Shown here piece by piece: positions 19,072-27,648 of a stretch of DNA of 64,000 nucleotides. A model generated the notes under the pieces. It was not told the origin of the DNA. It did not search any database and was given only the letters and a program-made list of their open reading frames with translations. Location: NCBI RefSeq assembly GCF_014648435.1, contig NZ_BMRC01000023.1:62001-126000 (forward strand), in the 5' to 3' direction. Within the stretch, counting starts at the first letter, position 1, and every line of letters starts with the position of its first letter. Source of the stretch: Nonomuraea spiralis. Its GTDB lineage: Bacteria; Actinomycetota; Actinomycetes; Streptosporangiales; Streptosporangiaceae. Both the position numbers and the translations under genes were made by a program.

Positions 19072-21744
19072 ATGGAGTCGGCAGAGATAGCCCGCCGCTT
19101 CCTGCGCTTCTTCGAGGAGCGTGGGCACAAGGTCGTGCCCTCGGCCAGCCTGATCGCTGAGGACCCGACGCTGCTCCTGGTTCCTGCCGGTATGGTGCCG
19201 TTCAAGCCGTACTTCCTGGGGCAGCGCAAGCCTCCGGCGTCACGGCTGGCAACCGCGCAGAAGTGTGTGCGCACCCCCGACATCGAAGAGGTCGGCAAGA
19301 CCACCCGGCACGCCACCTTCTTCCAGATGCTCGGCAACTTCTCCTTCGGCGACTACTTCAAGTCCGAAGTGATCCCGTTCGCGTGGGAGCTGCTCACCCG
19401 CTCCGAGTCCGACGGCGGCTTCGGCTTCCCCGAAGACCGGCTCTGGGCCACCGTCTACCTCGAGGACGACGAGGCCTACGACATCTGGCGCAACAAGGTC
19501 GGCGTGCCCGAGAGCCGTATCCAGCGCCGCGGCCTGGAGGACAACTACTGGCACATGGGCGTGCCCGGCCCCGGCGGCCCCTGCTCGGAGATCTACTACG
19601 ACCGCGGCCCCGAGTACGGCAAGGAGGGCGGCCCCGTCGCCGACGAGGACCGCTACCTCGAGGTCTGGAACCTCGTCTTCATGCAGTACCAGCTCAGCCA
19701 GGTCCGCACCAAGGTCGACTTCGACATCTCCGGCGAGCTGCCGGCCAAGAACATCGACACCGGCATGGGCCTTGAGCGCATGGCGACGATCCTGCAGGGC
19801 GTCGACAACCTCTACGAGATCGACACCACCTACAAGATCCTCGACAAGGCGGCCGAGCTCACCAAGACCCGCTACGGCCGCGACCACCGCGCCGACGTGA
19901 GCCTGCGCGTGATCGCCGACCATGTGCGCACCGGCACGATGCTGGTCGCCGACGGCGTCATGCCCGGCAACGAGGGCCGCGGCTACGTGCTGCGCCGCAT
20001 CCTGCGCCGTTCGGTGCGCAACCTGCGCCTGCTCGGCTCCGGCGACGAGCGCTACATGCACGATCTGACCGACGTCGCGATCAACGTGATGGGCGAGCAG
20101 TACCCCGAGCTCAAGGTCGACGCGCCGCAGATCCACGGGATCATCGACGCGGAGGAGGCGTCCTTCCTGGGGACGCTCCGCACCGGCACCGCGATCTTCG
20201 ACGTGGCCGTCGAGGAGACCAAGCGCAAGTCGGGCACGACGCTCTCGGGCGACCAGGCGTTCAAGCTGCACGACACCTACGGCTTCCCGATCGACCTGAC
20301 CCTGGAGATGGCGGCCGAGCAGGGGCTCAAGGTCGACGAAGAGGGCTTCCGCCGCCTCATGAAGGAGCAGCGGCAGAACGCCAAGGCCGACGCGGCGGCG
20401 AAGAAGACCGGCAACGCCGACATCTCCGTCTTCGGCCACCTGCTGGAGAAGGCCGGCAAGATCGACTTCCTCGGCTACGACCAGACCGAGGCCGACACCT
20501 CGGTCGTCGGCATCCTGGTCGACGGCGTCAGCGTGCCGGCGGCGGGCGCGGGCACGACCGTCGAGATCGTGCTCGGCCGCACCCCGTTCTACGCCGAGGG
20601 CGGCGGCCAGCTCGCCGACCAGGGCGTGATCCGCACATCCGGCGCCGAGGTCGAGATCCTCGACGTGCAGTCGCCGCTCAAGGGCCTGATCGTCCACCGC
20701 GGCAAGATCCGCAGCGGCGAGCTGAAGGTCGGCGACGAGGCGCAGGCCGAGATCGACCTTGAGCGCCGCCGGGCGATCTCGCGCAGCCACAGCGCCACCC
20801 ACCTGGTCCACCGCGGCTTCAAGAACGCGCTGGGCGAGACGGCGGCGCAGGCGGGCTCGGAGAACTCCCCGGGCCGCTTCCGCTTCGACTTCACCGCGGC
20901 GGGCGCCGTCCCGGCCAGCGTGCTGCGCGACGTCGAGGACGAGGTCAACGCGGTGCTGATCAACGACCTCAAGGTCAACGCGTTCTACACCTCCCAGGCC
21001 GAGGCCAGGGCGATGGGCGCGCTGGCGATGTTCGGCGAGAAGTACGGCGACGAGGTCCGCGTGGTCGAGATCGGCGACTACTCGCGCGAGCTGTGCGGCG
21101 GCACCCACGTCCACAGCTCCGGGCAGCTCGGCCTGGTCAAGGTGCTGGGCGAGCAGTCGGTCGGCGCGGGCGTGCGCCGCGTCGAGGCGCTGGTCGGCAT
21201 CGACGCCTTCCGCTTCCTGGCTCGCGAGAGCGTGCTGGTGGCGCAGCTGTCCGAGCAGCTCAAGGCGCGCCGCGAGGAGCTGCCCGAGCGCATCGAGGGC
21301 ATCGTCACCCGCCTGCGCACCGCCGAGAAGGAGCTGGAGAAGGTGCGCTCGGCCCAGGTGCTCCAGATCGCCGGCGAGCTGGCGTCCCAGGCTCGTGACC
21401 TGCACGGAGTCTCCGTGGTGACACACCGCGCGCCTGATGGCACCGGTGCCGACGACCTGCGTAAGCTCGCGCTTGATGTGCGTGGCAGATTCCCGGCCGA
21501 CCGGCCGGCGGTCGTGGTGATCGCCGGCGCCCCCTCCGACCGGCCCGTGGTGGTCGCCGCGGTCAACGAGGCGGGGCGCGAGCGGGGGCTCAAGGCCGGA
21601 AGGCTGGTCGGCGTCGCCGCCAAGGCTCTTGGGGGTGGCGGTGGCGGCAAGGACGATGTCGCGCAGGGCGGCGGTACGCGGCCCGAGGCGATCGGCGACG
21701 CGCTCGGCCTGGTCGAACAGGCCATCGGCGAGCAGATCGGATGA
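19072..21744 (+). CDS. alaS: Alanyl-tRNA synthetase
   Basis: 890 residues. Class II catalytic core ([19 protein letters not shown], then [20 protein letters not shown]), editing domain with the zinc/active-site motifs HSATHLVH and CGGTHV, and a C-terminal coiled coil plus DHHA1-type domain ([15 protein letters not shown]). AAAGG at 19058-19062 lies 9 nt from the ATG at 19072 but directly abuts the in-frame ATG at 19063, so the inner start is preferred. ruvX follows after 1 nt. Confidence 0.97.
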   Translation: MESAEIARRFLRFFEERGHKVVPSASLIAEDPTLLLVPAGMVPFKPYFLGQRKPPASRLATAQKCVRTPDIEEVGKTTRHATFFQMLGNFSFGDYFKSEVIPFAWELLTRSESDGGFGFPEDRLWATVYLEDDEAYDIWRNKVGVPESRIQRRGLEDNYWHMGVPGPGGPCSEIYYDRGPEYGKEGGPVADEDRYLEVWNLVFMQYQLSQVRTKVDFDISGELPAKNIDTGMGLERMATILQGVDNLYEIDTTYKILDKAAELTKTRYGRDHRADVSLRVIADHVRTGTMLVADGVMPGNEGRGYVLRRILRRSVRNLRLLGSGDERYMHDLTDVAINVMGEQYPELKVDAPQIHGIIDAEEASFLGTLRTGTAIFDVAVEETKRKSGTTLSGDQAFKLHDTYGFPIDLTLEMAAEQGLKVDEEGFRRLMKEQRQNAKADAAAKKTGNADISVFGHLLEKAGKIDFLGYDQTEADTSVVGILVDGVSVPAAGAGTTVEIVLGRTPFYAEGGGQLADQGVIRTSGAEVEILDVQSPLKGLIVHRGKIRSGELKVGDEAQAEIDLERRRAISRSHSATHLVHRGFKNALGETAAQAGSENSPGRFRFDFTAAGAVPASVLRDVEDEVNAVLINDLKVNAFYTSQAEARAMGALAMFGEKYGDEVRVVEIGDYSRELCGGTHVHSSGQLGLVKVLGEQSVGAGVRRVEALVGIDAFRFLARESVLVAQLSEQLKARREELPERIEGIVTRLRTAEKELEKVRSAQVLQIAGELASQARDLHGVSVVTHRAPDGTGADDLRKLALDVRGRFPADRPAVVVIAGAPSDRPVVVAAVNEAGRERGLKAGRLVGVAAKALGGGGGGKDDVAQGGGTRPEAIGDALGLVEQAIGEQIG

Positions 21745-21745
21745 C

Positions 21746-22228
21746 ATGAGGTTCGGTTCGCGGATCGGCGTCGACGTCGGATCCGTACGTATCGGCGTGG
21801 CCCGTAGCGACCCCAGTGGGACGCTGGCCACGCCGGTCGAGACCGTGCGCAGGGGCAAGGGCGACCTCGATCGCATCGCCGAGATCGTCGCCGAGCACGA
21901 GGCGATCGAGGTGATCGTGGGGTTGCCCACCTCGCTGTCCGGCCGTGAGGGCCAGGCGGCGGGGCTGGCCCGCGCGTTCGCCGCCGAGCTGGCCGGGCGG
22001 CTCGCGCCCACGCCCGTGCGGCTGTTCGACGAACGGCTCACCACGGTCGCGGCCCAGCACGGGCTGCGGGCCAGCGGCGTACGCGCCAAGAAGCAGCGCG
22101 GGGTCGTCGACCAGGCGGCCGCCGTCGTGTTGTTGCAGGACGCGATCGACTCCGAACGCGCCACCGAAAGACCACCAGGCAGGCCCGTCGAACCGCCCCC
22201 CGCGGCGGCCGACGGACCTGCCTCATGA
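21746..22228 (+). CDS. ruvX: RuvX/YqgF family putative Holliday junction resolvase
   Basis: 160 residues with an RNase H-like fold: N-terminal [16 protein letters not shown] with the first catalytic Asp, then [23 protein letters not shown] and the distal [16 protein letters not shown]. Family members act in 16S rRNA 5' processing and possibly recombination. The C-terminus has a Pro-rich tail of about 22 residues beyond the fold. It starts 1 nt after alaS, and its TGA overlaps an ATG of a tiny ORF (22225-22320). Confidence 0.93.
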   Translation: MRFGSRIGVDVGSVRIGVARSDPSGTLATPVETVRRGKGDLDRIAEIVAEHEAIEVIVGLPTSLSGREGQAAGLARAFAAELAGRLAPTPVRLFDERLTTVAAQHGLRASGVRAKKQRGVVDQAAAVVLLQDAIDSERATERPPGRPVEPPPAAADGPAS

Positions 22229-22320
22229 GCGGGCCGCACCGCGAGGCCCGCGCCGAGGCCATCAGCCGTCCGTTCCGCACGCCGCCCGGCGCGCGCCCGG
22301 CCGGCGAGGTGGCCGCGTGA
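22225..22320 (+). CDS. Possible 31-residue coupled leader ORF between ruvX and mltG
   Basis: ATGA at 22225 overlaps the ruvX stop and the TGA at 22318-22320 overlaps the mltG GTG (GTGA), so a ribosome finishing ruvX could pass through this ORF into mltG. The product starts [17 protein letters not shown] and ends [10 protein letters not shown]; it is basic, without a membrane helix or known domain. It may only serve to couple translation, or may be a remnant of a longer mltG N-terminus. No independent evidence of expression. Confidence 0.35.
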   Translation: MSGPHREARAEAISRPFRTPPGARPAGEVAA

Positions 22321-23579
22321 CCGGCACGCCTGACGACGACGCCGGCGAGGTGATCCCCTTCCGGCAGGCGGACTCCGACCAGGAGCCCCCGCCCCCCGAG
22401 CCGGGACACCCCGAGCCGGGACACCCGGATTCTGGACACCCCGAGCCGGCACACTCCGAGCCCGGACGCCCGGAGACAGGACGCCGCGACCCGGCGGGCG
22501 GGGAGCCCGGGGAGCCCGCCGAGGTCATCCCGCTGTCGCCGCGCCGCGGCCGGGCCCTGCGCAGGGCGGGGCTGATCTCCGCCGCGCTGGTGGCGGCGCT
22601 GGTGGCGGCGGGGGCGGGCATGCTCATGGTGGTCCGGCCGTACCTGAGTCCCGATGACTTCGAGGGCGCGGGCAGCGGGACGGTCACCGTACGGATCCCG
22701 CCGGGCGCGAACGCCGAGCAGATCGGCACCGCGCTGGCCGACGCCGGCGTGGTGGCCAGCTCGCGCTCGTTCGTGAACGCGGCCCAGGAACGCGCCGTGG
22801 CCAACCGGCTGCGTCCCGGCCACTACCGGCTGCGCAAGGGCATGGCCGCGGGCGCGGCGCTCGACCTGCTGCTGGCGCCCGCCTCCCGGCTGGTCAGGCG
22901 CGTGGTGGTGCCCGAGGGGCTGCGCGCGGGCGAGGTGCTGCGACGTGTCGCCCAGCTGGCCGGGCTGCCGCTGAAGGAGCTCCAGAGCGTCGACAAGAGT
23001 CTCATCGGGCTGCCCTCGTACGCGCCCGGGATCGAGGGTTTCCTGTTCCCGGCCACGTACGAGGTCGAGCCCGGCGACAAGCCCGTGGACCTGCTGGCCG
23101 CCATGGTGGAACGGTGGGGCGTCGCCGCCCGGCAGGTGCGCCTGGCGGAGGGGGCCGCCCGGCTGGGCCTGAGCCCGCTGGAGGCCGTCACGGTCGCCAG
23201 CATCGTCCAGGCCGAGGGCGGCACGGACGCCGATTACCCGAAGATCGCCAGAGTGATCTACAACAGACTCGGCAGCGACAGGCCGCTGGAGCTCGACACC
23301 ACGGTCCTGTACGCCCAGAACCGCCGGTCACTGAAGGTCACGGAGCGCGACACCAAGGTGAACTCCCCCTACAACACCTACCGCCGTCACGGGCTGCCGC
23401 CCGGACCCATCGCCAATCCTGGTGAGAAGGCGCTGCTGGCGGCCCTGCACCCAGCGCAAGGTGATTGGCACTGGTTTGTGACGACCGATCCGGCGCATAG
23501 AATCACCAAATTCACCAATAAAGAGAGCGAGTTCGTGAGATACCGGGAAGAGTTGAACAAGAACCTCGGGACGGGCTGA
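22317..23579 (+). CDS. mltG: Endolytic murein transglycosylase MltG, copy 1
   Basis: Cleaves nascent glycan strands and sets their length. It has 420 residues from a GTG coupled to the upstream tiny ORF. An N-terminal cytoplasmic tail of about 90 residues, mostly a Pro-rich EPGHP repeat, leads to one membrane helix (about 88-110), a LysM-like domain (VTVRIPPGANAEQIGTALADAG) and the YceG catalytic domain. The catalytic Glu lies in ASIVQAEGGTDADYPKIA, followed by RVIYNRL and YNTYRRHGLPPGPIANPG. The N-terminal repeat is absent from copy 2, which lies 211 nt downstream. Confidence 0.92.
   Translation: MTGTPDDDAGEVIPFRQADSDQEPPPPEPGHPEPGHPDSGHPEPAHSEPGRPETGRRDPAGGEPGEPAEVIPLSPRRGRALRRAGLISAALVAALVAAGAGMLMVVRPYLSPDDFEGAGSGTVTVRIPPGANAEQIGTALADAGVVASSRSFVNAAQERAVANRLRPGHYRLRKGMAAGAALDLLLAPASRLVRRVVVPEGLRAGEVLRRVAQLAGLPLKELQSVDKSLIGLPSYAPGIEGFLFPATYEVEPGDKPVDLLAAMVERWGVAARQVRLAEGAARLGLSPLEAVTVASIVQAEGGTDADYPKIARVIYNRLGSDRPLELDTTVLYAQNRRSLKVTERDTKVNSPYNTYRRHGLPPGPIANPGEKALLAALHPAQGDWHWFVTTDPAHRITKFTNKESEFVRYREELNKNLGTG
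22398..22487 (+). repeat. Six tandem 15-bp units inside mltG copy 1
   Basis: Six in-frame 15-bp units, the first GAGCCGGGACACCCC, encode EPGHP, EPGHP, DSGHP, EPAHS, EPGRP, ETGRR. Divergence increases toward the 3' end. They lie in the cytoplasmic N-terminal tail, so copy number could vary between strains without breaking the enzyme. Confidence 0.85.
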
Positions 23580-23790
23580 TGCGCGGCGGGACCCCTCACA
23601 TACCCGCGCAAAAGTCCCAACTTGGGTCATGCGCCCTCTTCCCATCCCCTAGCATGGCTACCCAGAGTGATCTCCGCTGGTCGTGGGAGCATGCCCGGCG
23701 GATCCCCCCGTTCCGCCCGGTGACCTCAGCCGGTTCGGCACTACCGCTTGACGCCGAACGGGCCGTACCGGGAGATTGGCCAGCGCATCT

Positions 23791-24948
23791 ATGAGCGATC
23801 TCGATCTGAACTCCCTGCTCGGCACCGAGGACGACGAGGGTCGATCCCGGCGCCGTTCTCGTGGTTCCGGCAAACGCGGCGGCAACCGCCGGCGGCGCAG
23901 ACGCCGCAACCGGGGCGGTTTCATCGCGCCGCTGCTCGCCTTCGTCGTGCTGGCGGGCATCATCGGCGGCGGCGGCTACTACGGCTACCTGTGGCTCAGC
24001 GACGCCCTCGTGCCCGACGACTACACCGGCCAGGGGACCGGCGAGGTGGTCGTCGAGATCAAGGACGGCCAGACCGCGTCGGAGGTGGCCGAGGAGCTGG
24101 TACGCCTGGGCGTGGTGGCCAGCGCCAAGGCGTTCAGCAACGCCGTGGACAACGCCGGCAAGAGCGGCTCGCTGCAGCCCGGCCAGTACAAGATGCGCAA
24201 GAAGATGTCGGCGGCCGGCGCGGTGGCGATGCTGATCCCCGGGAACAAGCTGCTGAAGAAGGTGCCGATCAAGGAGGGCCTGCGCCTGTCCGACACCTAC
24301 GCCACGCTGGCCAAGGAGATGGGCAAGCCGGCCAAGGACTTCGCCGCCGCGGCGAAGAAGGCCGACCTCGACCTGCCGTCCTACGCCAAGGGCAAGCTTG
24401 AGGGGTACGCCTTCCCGGCCACCTACGACTTCCCGCCCAACGTCACCCCTGAGCAGGTCCTGGGCGCGATGGTCAAGCGCTTCAACCAGACGGCCGAGGA
24501 GGTCGACCTGGTAGGCGGCGCCAAGGAACTCGGGCGCAAGCCCCAGGACATCGTGGTCATCGCCAGCATCGTCCAGGCCGAGGCCGGCCGGTTCGAGGAC
24601 ATGCCCAAGATCGCCCGCGTCATCTACAACCGGCTCGACCGCGACCCGGAGATGAAGCTGGAGATGGACAGCACGGTCATGTACGCCCTCAACAAGTACC
24701 GCACCGCCGCCACCATCGCCGAGACGAAGACCAAGAGCCGGTACAACACGTACATGTACCTCGGCCTGCCGCCGGGCCCGATCTCGAACCCGGGCCAGCA
24801 CGCCATCGAGGCGGCGCTCAACCCGGCCAAGGGCGACTGGCTCTACTTCGTCGCCACCGACCCCAAGAACAGCAACGTCACCAAGTTCGCCACCACCGAG
24901 GCCGAACGCCAGGCGCTGCTGGCCGAATACCAGCGCAACGGCGGCTGA
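23791..24948 (+). CDS. mltG: Endolytic murein transglycosylase MltG, copy 2
   Basis: 385 residues. A basic cytoplasmic tail ([20 protein letters not shown]) leads to one membrane helix (about 45-65), a LysM-like segment, and the YceG domain with catalytic Glu in ASIVQAEAGRFEDMPKIA, RVIYNRLDRD and YNTYMYLGLPPGPISNPG. It is colinear with copy 1 from the membrane helix on, but the N-terminal tail and many surface residues differ, so the duplication is old. The ATG at 23791 fits the family start MSDLDLNSLLG; no clear Shine-Dalgarno at normal spacing (GGGAG lies about 17 nt away). Confidence 0.92.
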   Translation: MSDLDLNSLLGTEDDEGRSRRRSRGSGKRGGNRRRRRRRNRGGFIAPLLAFVVLAGIIGGGGYYGYLWLSDALVPDDYTGQGTGEVVVEIKDGQTASEVAEELVRLGVVASAKAFSNAVDNAGKSGSLQPGQYKMRKKMSAAGAVAMLIPGNKLLKKVPIKEGLRLSDTYATLAKEMGKPAKDFAAAAKKADLDLPSYAKGKLEGYAFPATYDFPPNVTPEQVLGAMVKRFNQTAEEVDLVGGAKELGRKPQDIVVIASIVQAEAGRFEDMPKIARVIYNRLDRDPEMKLEMDSTVMYALNKYRTAATIAETKTKSRYNTYMYLGLPPGPISNPGQHAIEAALNPAKGDWLYFVATDPKNSNVTKFATTEAERQALLAEYQRNGG

Positions 24949-24955
24949 CCCTCGC

Positions 24956-24979
24956 GGCGGGCCGCCCGTGCGGCCCGCC
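24956..24979 (+). terminator. Hairpin after mltG copy 2
   Basis: GGCGGGCCGC (24956-24965), loop CCGT, GCGGCCCGCC (24970-24979): a perfect 10-bp stem 7 nt after the mltG stop and before aroE. No U-tract. Confidence 0.6.
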
Positions 24980-25030
24980 CGCCTCCTGGCGTGATAGTTC
25001 TTGGGATCCGTGTTTCCGGAAGGAGTGTCG

Positions 25031-25897
25031 ATGCGGGCTGCGGTCATGGGCTCGCCGATCGGGCATTCGCTCTCGCCCCACCTGCACAGGGCCGCCTACG
25101 CGGCGATGGGGCTCGACGGGTGGAGCTACGAGGCGTTCGAGTGCGACGAGGCGCGGCTGCCCGGCCTGCTCGCCGAGCTGGTCCCCGTACGCGGCCAGGG
25201 CGGCGCCGAGCACGAGGAGGAGCGCGCCTGGGCGGGCCTGTCGCTGACGATGCCGCTCAAGCGGGCCGTGCTGCCGCTCCTCGACACCGTCTCCGACCTG
25301 GCCGTCGAGGTGGGCGGGGCCAACACCGTGGTGTTCGGCGAGGGCCTGCGCCACGGGCACAACACCGACGTCCACGGCATCGAACGGGCGCTGGCCGAGG
25401 CGGGCGTGCCCGCGCCGCGCTCGGCGACCGTCCTGGGCGGCGGCGCCACCGCAGCCTCCGCGCTCGCGGCGCTGCGCAACCTCGGGCTGCACGCGACCAC
25501 CCTGCTGGTACGCGACCCGGCAAGGGCCGGGGAGACCGTGGAGGTGGCCGGACGGCTGGGCGTGGCGCTGGCGGTCGAGACGTTCGACAAGCTCGACGCG
25601 TACACGGAGGTGGACCTGGTGGTCTCCACGCTGCCCGGAGGGGCCGCCGACGTGTTCGCCGGGCGGCTGGCACGGGTGCCGGCGCTGTTCGACGTGGTCT
25701 ACGCCCCCTGGCCCACCAGAGCGGCGACGGCGGTCCGCGAGGCGGGCGGCACGGTCGTCGGCGGCTTCGCGATGCTCCTGCACCAGGCCGTGCGCCAGGT
25801 CGAACTGATGACCGGCCGCACGGACGTGCCGGTCGAGGCCATGCGCGCGGCGGGGGAGGCCGAGATCGCCAGACGGTCGGCGGCCGGGGCACACTGA
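25031..25897 (+). CDS. aroE: Shikimate dehydrogenase
   Basis: Reduces 3-dehydroshikimate to shikimate with NADPH. It has 288 residues: SPIGHSLSPHLHRAAYAAMG substrate site, catalytic Lys in LSLTMPLKRAVL, GANTVVF, the Asp in HNTDVHGIERAL, and nucleotide-binding LGGGATAASALAAL. AAGGAG 5-6 nt before the ATG at 25031 excludes the in-frame earlier start. aroC/aroK/aroB, common next neighbours in other actinomycetes, are absent here; infC follows instead. Confidence 0.93.
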   Translation: MRAAVMGSPIGHSLSPHLHRAAYAAMGLDGWSYEAFECDEARLPGLLAELVPVRGQGGAEHEEERAWAGLSLTMPLKRAVLPLLDTVSDLAVEVGGANTVVFGEGLRHGHNTDVHGIERALAEAGVPAPRSATVLGGGATAASALAALRNLGLHATTLLVRDPARAGETVEVAGRLGVALAVETFDKLDAYTEVDLVVSTLPGGAADVFAGRLARVPALFDVVYAPWPTRAATAVREAGGTVVGGFAMLLHQAVRQVELMTGRTDVPVEAMRAAGEAEIARRSAAGAH

Positions 25898-25930
25898 TCT
25901 TCCTGAGGTTGACCCGGGCCCGCGGGATGA

Positions 25931-25960
25931 TTCGAGACGCCTGCGTGGTTGTGGTAATGT
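25931..25960 (+). promoter_or_regulatory. Candidate promoter of the infC-rpmI-rplT operon
   Basis: TTCGAG (25931-25936), 18-nt spacer, TAATGT (25955-25960) preceded by TGG (extended -10 character). It would start transcription near 25967, giving a leader of about 230 nt. Assigned by eye. Confidence 0.45.
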
Positions 25961-25966
25961 AGCTCT

Positions 25967-26197
25967 CTGATCGGTCCGGCATGCCTTGCTGGACGCGCAA
26001 GCGGAGGTCTCCCTCCCACCCGAGTCGCCGAAAGGCAGCCGGGTCCAGGATCACGCCGGACTCTCCGGGGAGCTCGAGGCCACGAAGCCACAGAGCTCAG
26101 TGGCCCCGCATGCGCGACGTGCGGGGCTTTTCGCGTCTTCTGCGCGGAAGGCCCCCGCCACGACGAGCACGTAGGGATCGCAAACCTAGGAGGCCCC
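25967..26197 (+). promoter_or_regulatory. Long structured infC leader (putative autoregulatory attenuator)
   Basis: About 230 nt of non-coding leader between the promoter candidate and the IF3 start. It contains several short complementary GC segments and a terminator-like hairpin at 26104-26130. L20- or IF3-responsive leaders are established in Bacillus and E. coli infC-rpmI-rplT operons. This one is placed the same way, but I could not match it to a named Rfam family by eye. Confidence 0.55.
26104..26130 (+). terminator. Terminator-like hairpin within the infC leader
   Basis: CCCCGCA (26104-26110), 9-nt loop, TGCGGGG (26120-26126), then CTTTTC. This is the only obvious intrinsic-terminator shape with a T run ahead of infC. 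It sits 67 nt before the IF3 start, so premature termination there would reduce all three genes. Confidence 0.65.
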
Positions 26198-26842
26198 ATC
26201 AGCACTGAGCCCCGCATCAACGAGCGTATCCGAGTTCCCGAGGTTCGCCTCGTGGGCCCGAACGGCGAGCAGGTCGGCATCGTCAGCATTCACGACGCGC
26301 TGAAGCTCGCCCAGGAGGCCGACCTTGACCTCGTCGAGGTCGCGGCCACGGCTCGACCGCCCGTGTGCAAGCTCATGGACTACGGCAAGTTCAAGTACGA
26401 GTCCGCGATGAAGGCGCGCGAGGCGCGCAAGAATCAGGCGCACACGATCATCAAGGAGATCAAGCTCCGGCCGAAGATCGACCCGCACGACTACGAGACC
26501 AAGAAGGGTCACGTGGTGCGGTTCCTCAAGGCCGGGGACAAGGTCAAAGTCACGATCATGTTCCGTGGACGCGAGCAGTCCCGGCCGGAGCTCGGCTTCC
26601 GGCTGCTGCAGCGGCTCGCGGAGGACGTCCAGGAGCTCGGGTTCGTGGAGTCCCAGCCGAAGCAGGACGGCCGTAACATGATCATGGTGATCGGTCCGCA
26701 CAAGAAGAAGGCCGAGGCCAAGGCCGAAAAGGCCGCTGCCAAGGCACAGCGTGGCAGCGAGGAGCCTTCCGAGCTGGAAGCGGAGTCTTCCGTGCAGGAA
26801 GCGGAGTCTTCCGTAGCGGAGCCTTCCGTACAGGAAGCGTGA
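26198..26842 (+). CDS. infC: Translation initiation factor IF-3, starting at AUC
   Basis: 214 residues. The conserved N-terminus [19 protein letters not shown] is encoded from an ATC at 26198-26200, placed 4 nt after a perfect AGGAGG (26188-26193). No ATG/GTG/TTG is available there; the first GTG (26252) would remove 18 conserved residues. AUU/AUC-type starts are an established IF3 autoregulation device. The domain layout is normal: N-domain, linker ([15 protein letters not shown]) and C-domain ([22 protein letters not shown]). The C-terminal tail carries near-repeats ([20 protein letters not shown]) from repeats of GCGGAGTCTTCCGT in the DNA. Confidence 0.93.
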   Translation: MSTEPRINERIRVPEVRLVGPNGEQVGIVSIHDALKLAQEADLDLVEVAATARPPVCKLMDYGKFKYESAMKAREARKNQAHTIIKEIKLRPKIDPHDYETKKGHVVRFLKAGDKVKVTIMFRGREQSRPELGFRLLQRLAEDVQELGFVESQPKQDGRNMIMVIGPHKKKAEAKAEKAAAKAQRGSEEPSELEAESSVQEAESSVAEPSVQEA

Positions 26843-26966
26843 CCCGCGGCTGGGGTTGGCCTTGCACCACGCGCCCCAGCGGCCACCGGCAGACGAACAA
26901 GCCGCGACCGGGCCGGCCAGCACCGGCCCGGCCACCGGCACGACCGAATTGAGGAGAGACGGCGAC

Positions 26967-27161
26967 ATGCCGAAGATGAAGACGCACAGCGGTGCGAAGA
27001 AGCGGTTCCGGCTCACCGGCACCGGCAAGCTCAAGCGTCGCCGTGCCAGCCGCGCGCACTACAACGAGTGGAAGTCCTCCACGCTGACGCGTCGTCTCAA
27101 GGGTGAAGTCGTCGTTTCGCCGGCAGACACCAAGAAGATCAAGAAGCTGCTCGCCAAGTAG
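26967..27161 (+). CDS. rpmI: Ribosomal protein L35
   Basis: 64 residues, [20 protein letters not shown] at the start and [13 protein letters not shown] at the end, as in bacterial bL35. GAGGAGA lies upstream of the ATG at 26967. It is second in the infC-rpmI-rplT operon, 124 nt after infC. Confidence 0.97.
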   Translation: MPKMKTHSGAKKRFRLTGTGKLKRRRASRAHYNEWKSSTLTRRLKGEVVVSPADTKKIKKLLAK

Positions 27162-27185
27162 CGCGAACCCCCGGGGAGAAGAAAC

Positions 27186-27572
27186 ATGGCACGCGTGAAG
27201 CGGGCGCTCAACGCCAAGAAGAAGCGCAAGGTCGTCCTCGACAGGGCGAGCGGTTACCGTGGCCAGCGGTCGCGGCTGTACCGCAAGGCCAAGGAGCAGA
27301 TGCTCCACTCGATGACGTACGCCTACCGGGACCGCAAGGACCGTAAGGGTGCGTTCCGCCGTCTGTGGATCCAGCGGATCAACGCCGCTGCCCGCGCCAA
27401 CGGCATGACCTACAACCGCCTGATCCAGGGCCTTCGCCTGGCCAACATCGAGGTGGACCGCAAGATCCTCGCCGACCTCGCGGTCAACGACAGCGCCACC
27501 TTTGCCGCGCTCGTCGAGGCCGCCAAGAAGGCGCTCCCGGCGAACGTGAACGCTCCGGCCGCCGCGAGCTGA
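27186..27572 (+). CDS. rplT: Ribosomal protein L20
   Basis: 128 residues. Bacterial bL20 with [36 protein letters not shown] and [19 protein letters not shown]. It organises 23S rRNA early in 50S assembly and in other bacteria represses its own operon through the leader. A strong terminator follows. Confidence 0.97.
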   Translation: MARVKRALNAKKKRKVVLDRASGYRGQRSRLYRKAKEQMLHSMTYAYRDRKDRKGAFRRLWIQRINAAARANGMTYNRLIQGLRLANIEVDRKILADLAVNDSATFAALVEAAKKALPANVNAPAAAS

Positions 27573-27590
27573 GGCAGCCGCCTTTGACAG

Positions 27591-27618
27591 AGGGCCCACC
27601 GCAACGGTGGGCCCTTTT
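27591..27618 (+). terminator. Intrinsic terminator after rplT
   Basis: GGGCCCACCG (27592-27601), loop CAA, CGGTGGGCCC (27605-27614), TTTT (27615-27618). A classical rho-independent structure ending the infC-rpmI-rplT operon, 19 nt after the rplT stop. Confidence 0.9.
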
Positions 27619-27648
27619 GCTGTATTCACGCACGATCTGGGGGAGAGC

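Noticed and set aside
19240-22452. 1070-codon open frame antisense to alaS and ruvX
   Set aside because: High-GC shadow: it lies opposite well-supported genes, and its translation is low-complexity with no domain.
22398-22487. CRISPR-like array
   Set aside because: Fifteen-base units without spacers, in frame inside mltG; a coding minisatellite.
26252-26842. infC starting at the GTG 26252
   Set aside because: Would remove 18 conserved IF3 residues and has no ribosome site, whereas AGGAGG precedes the ATC at 26198.
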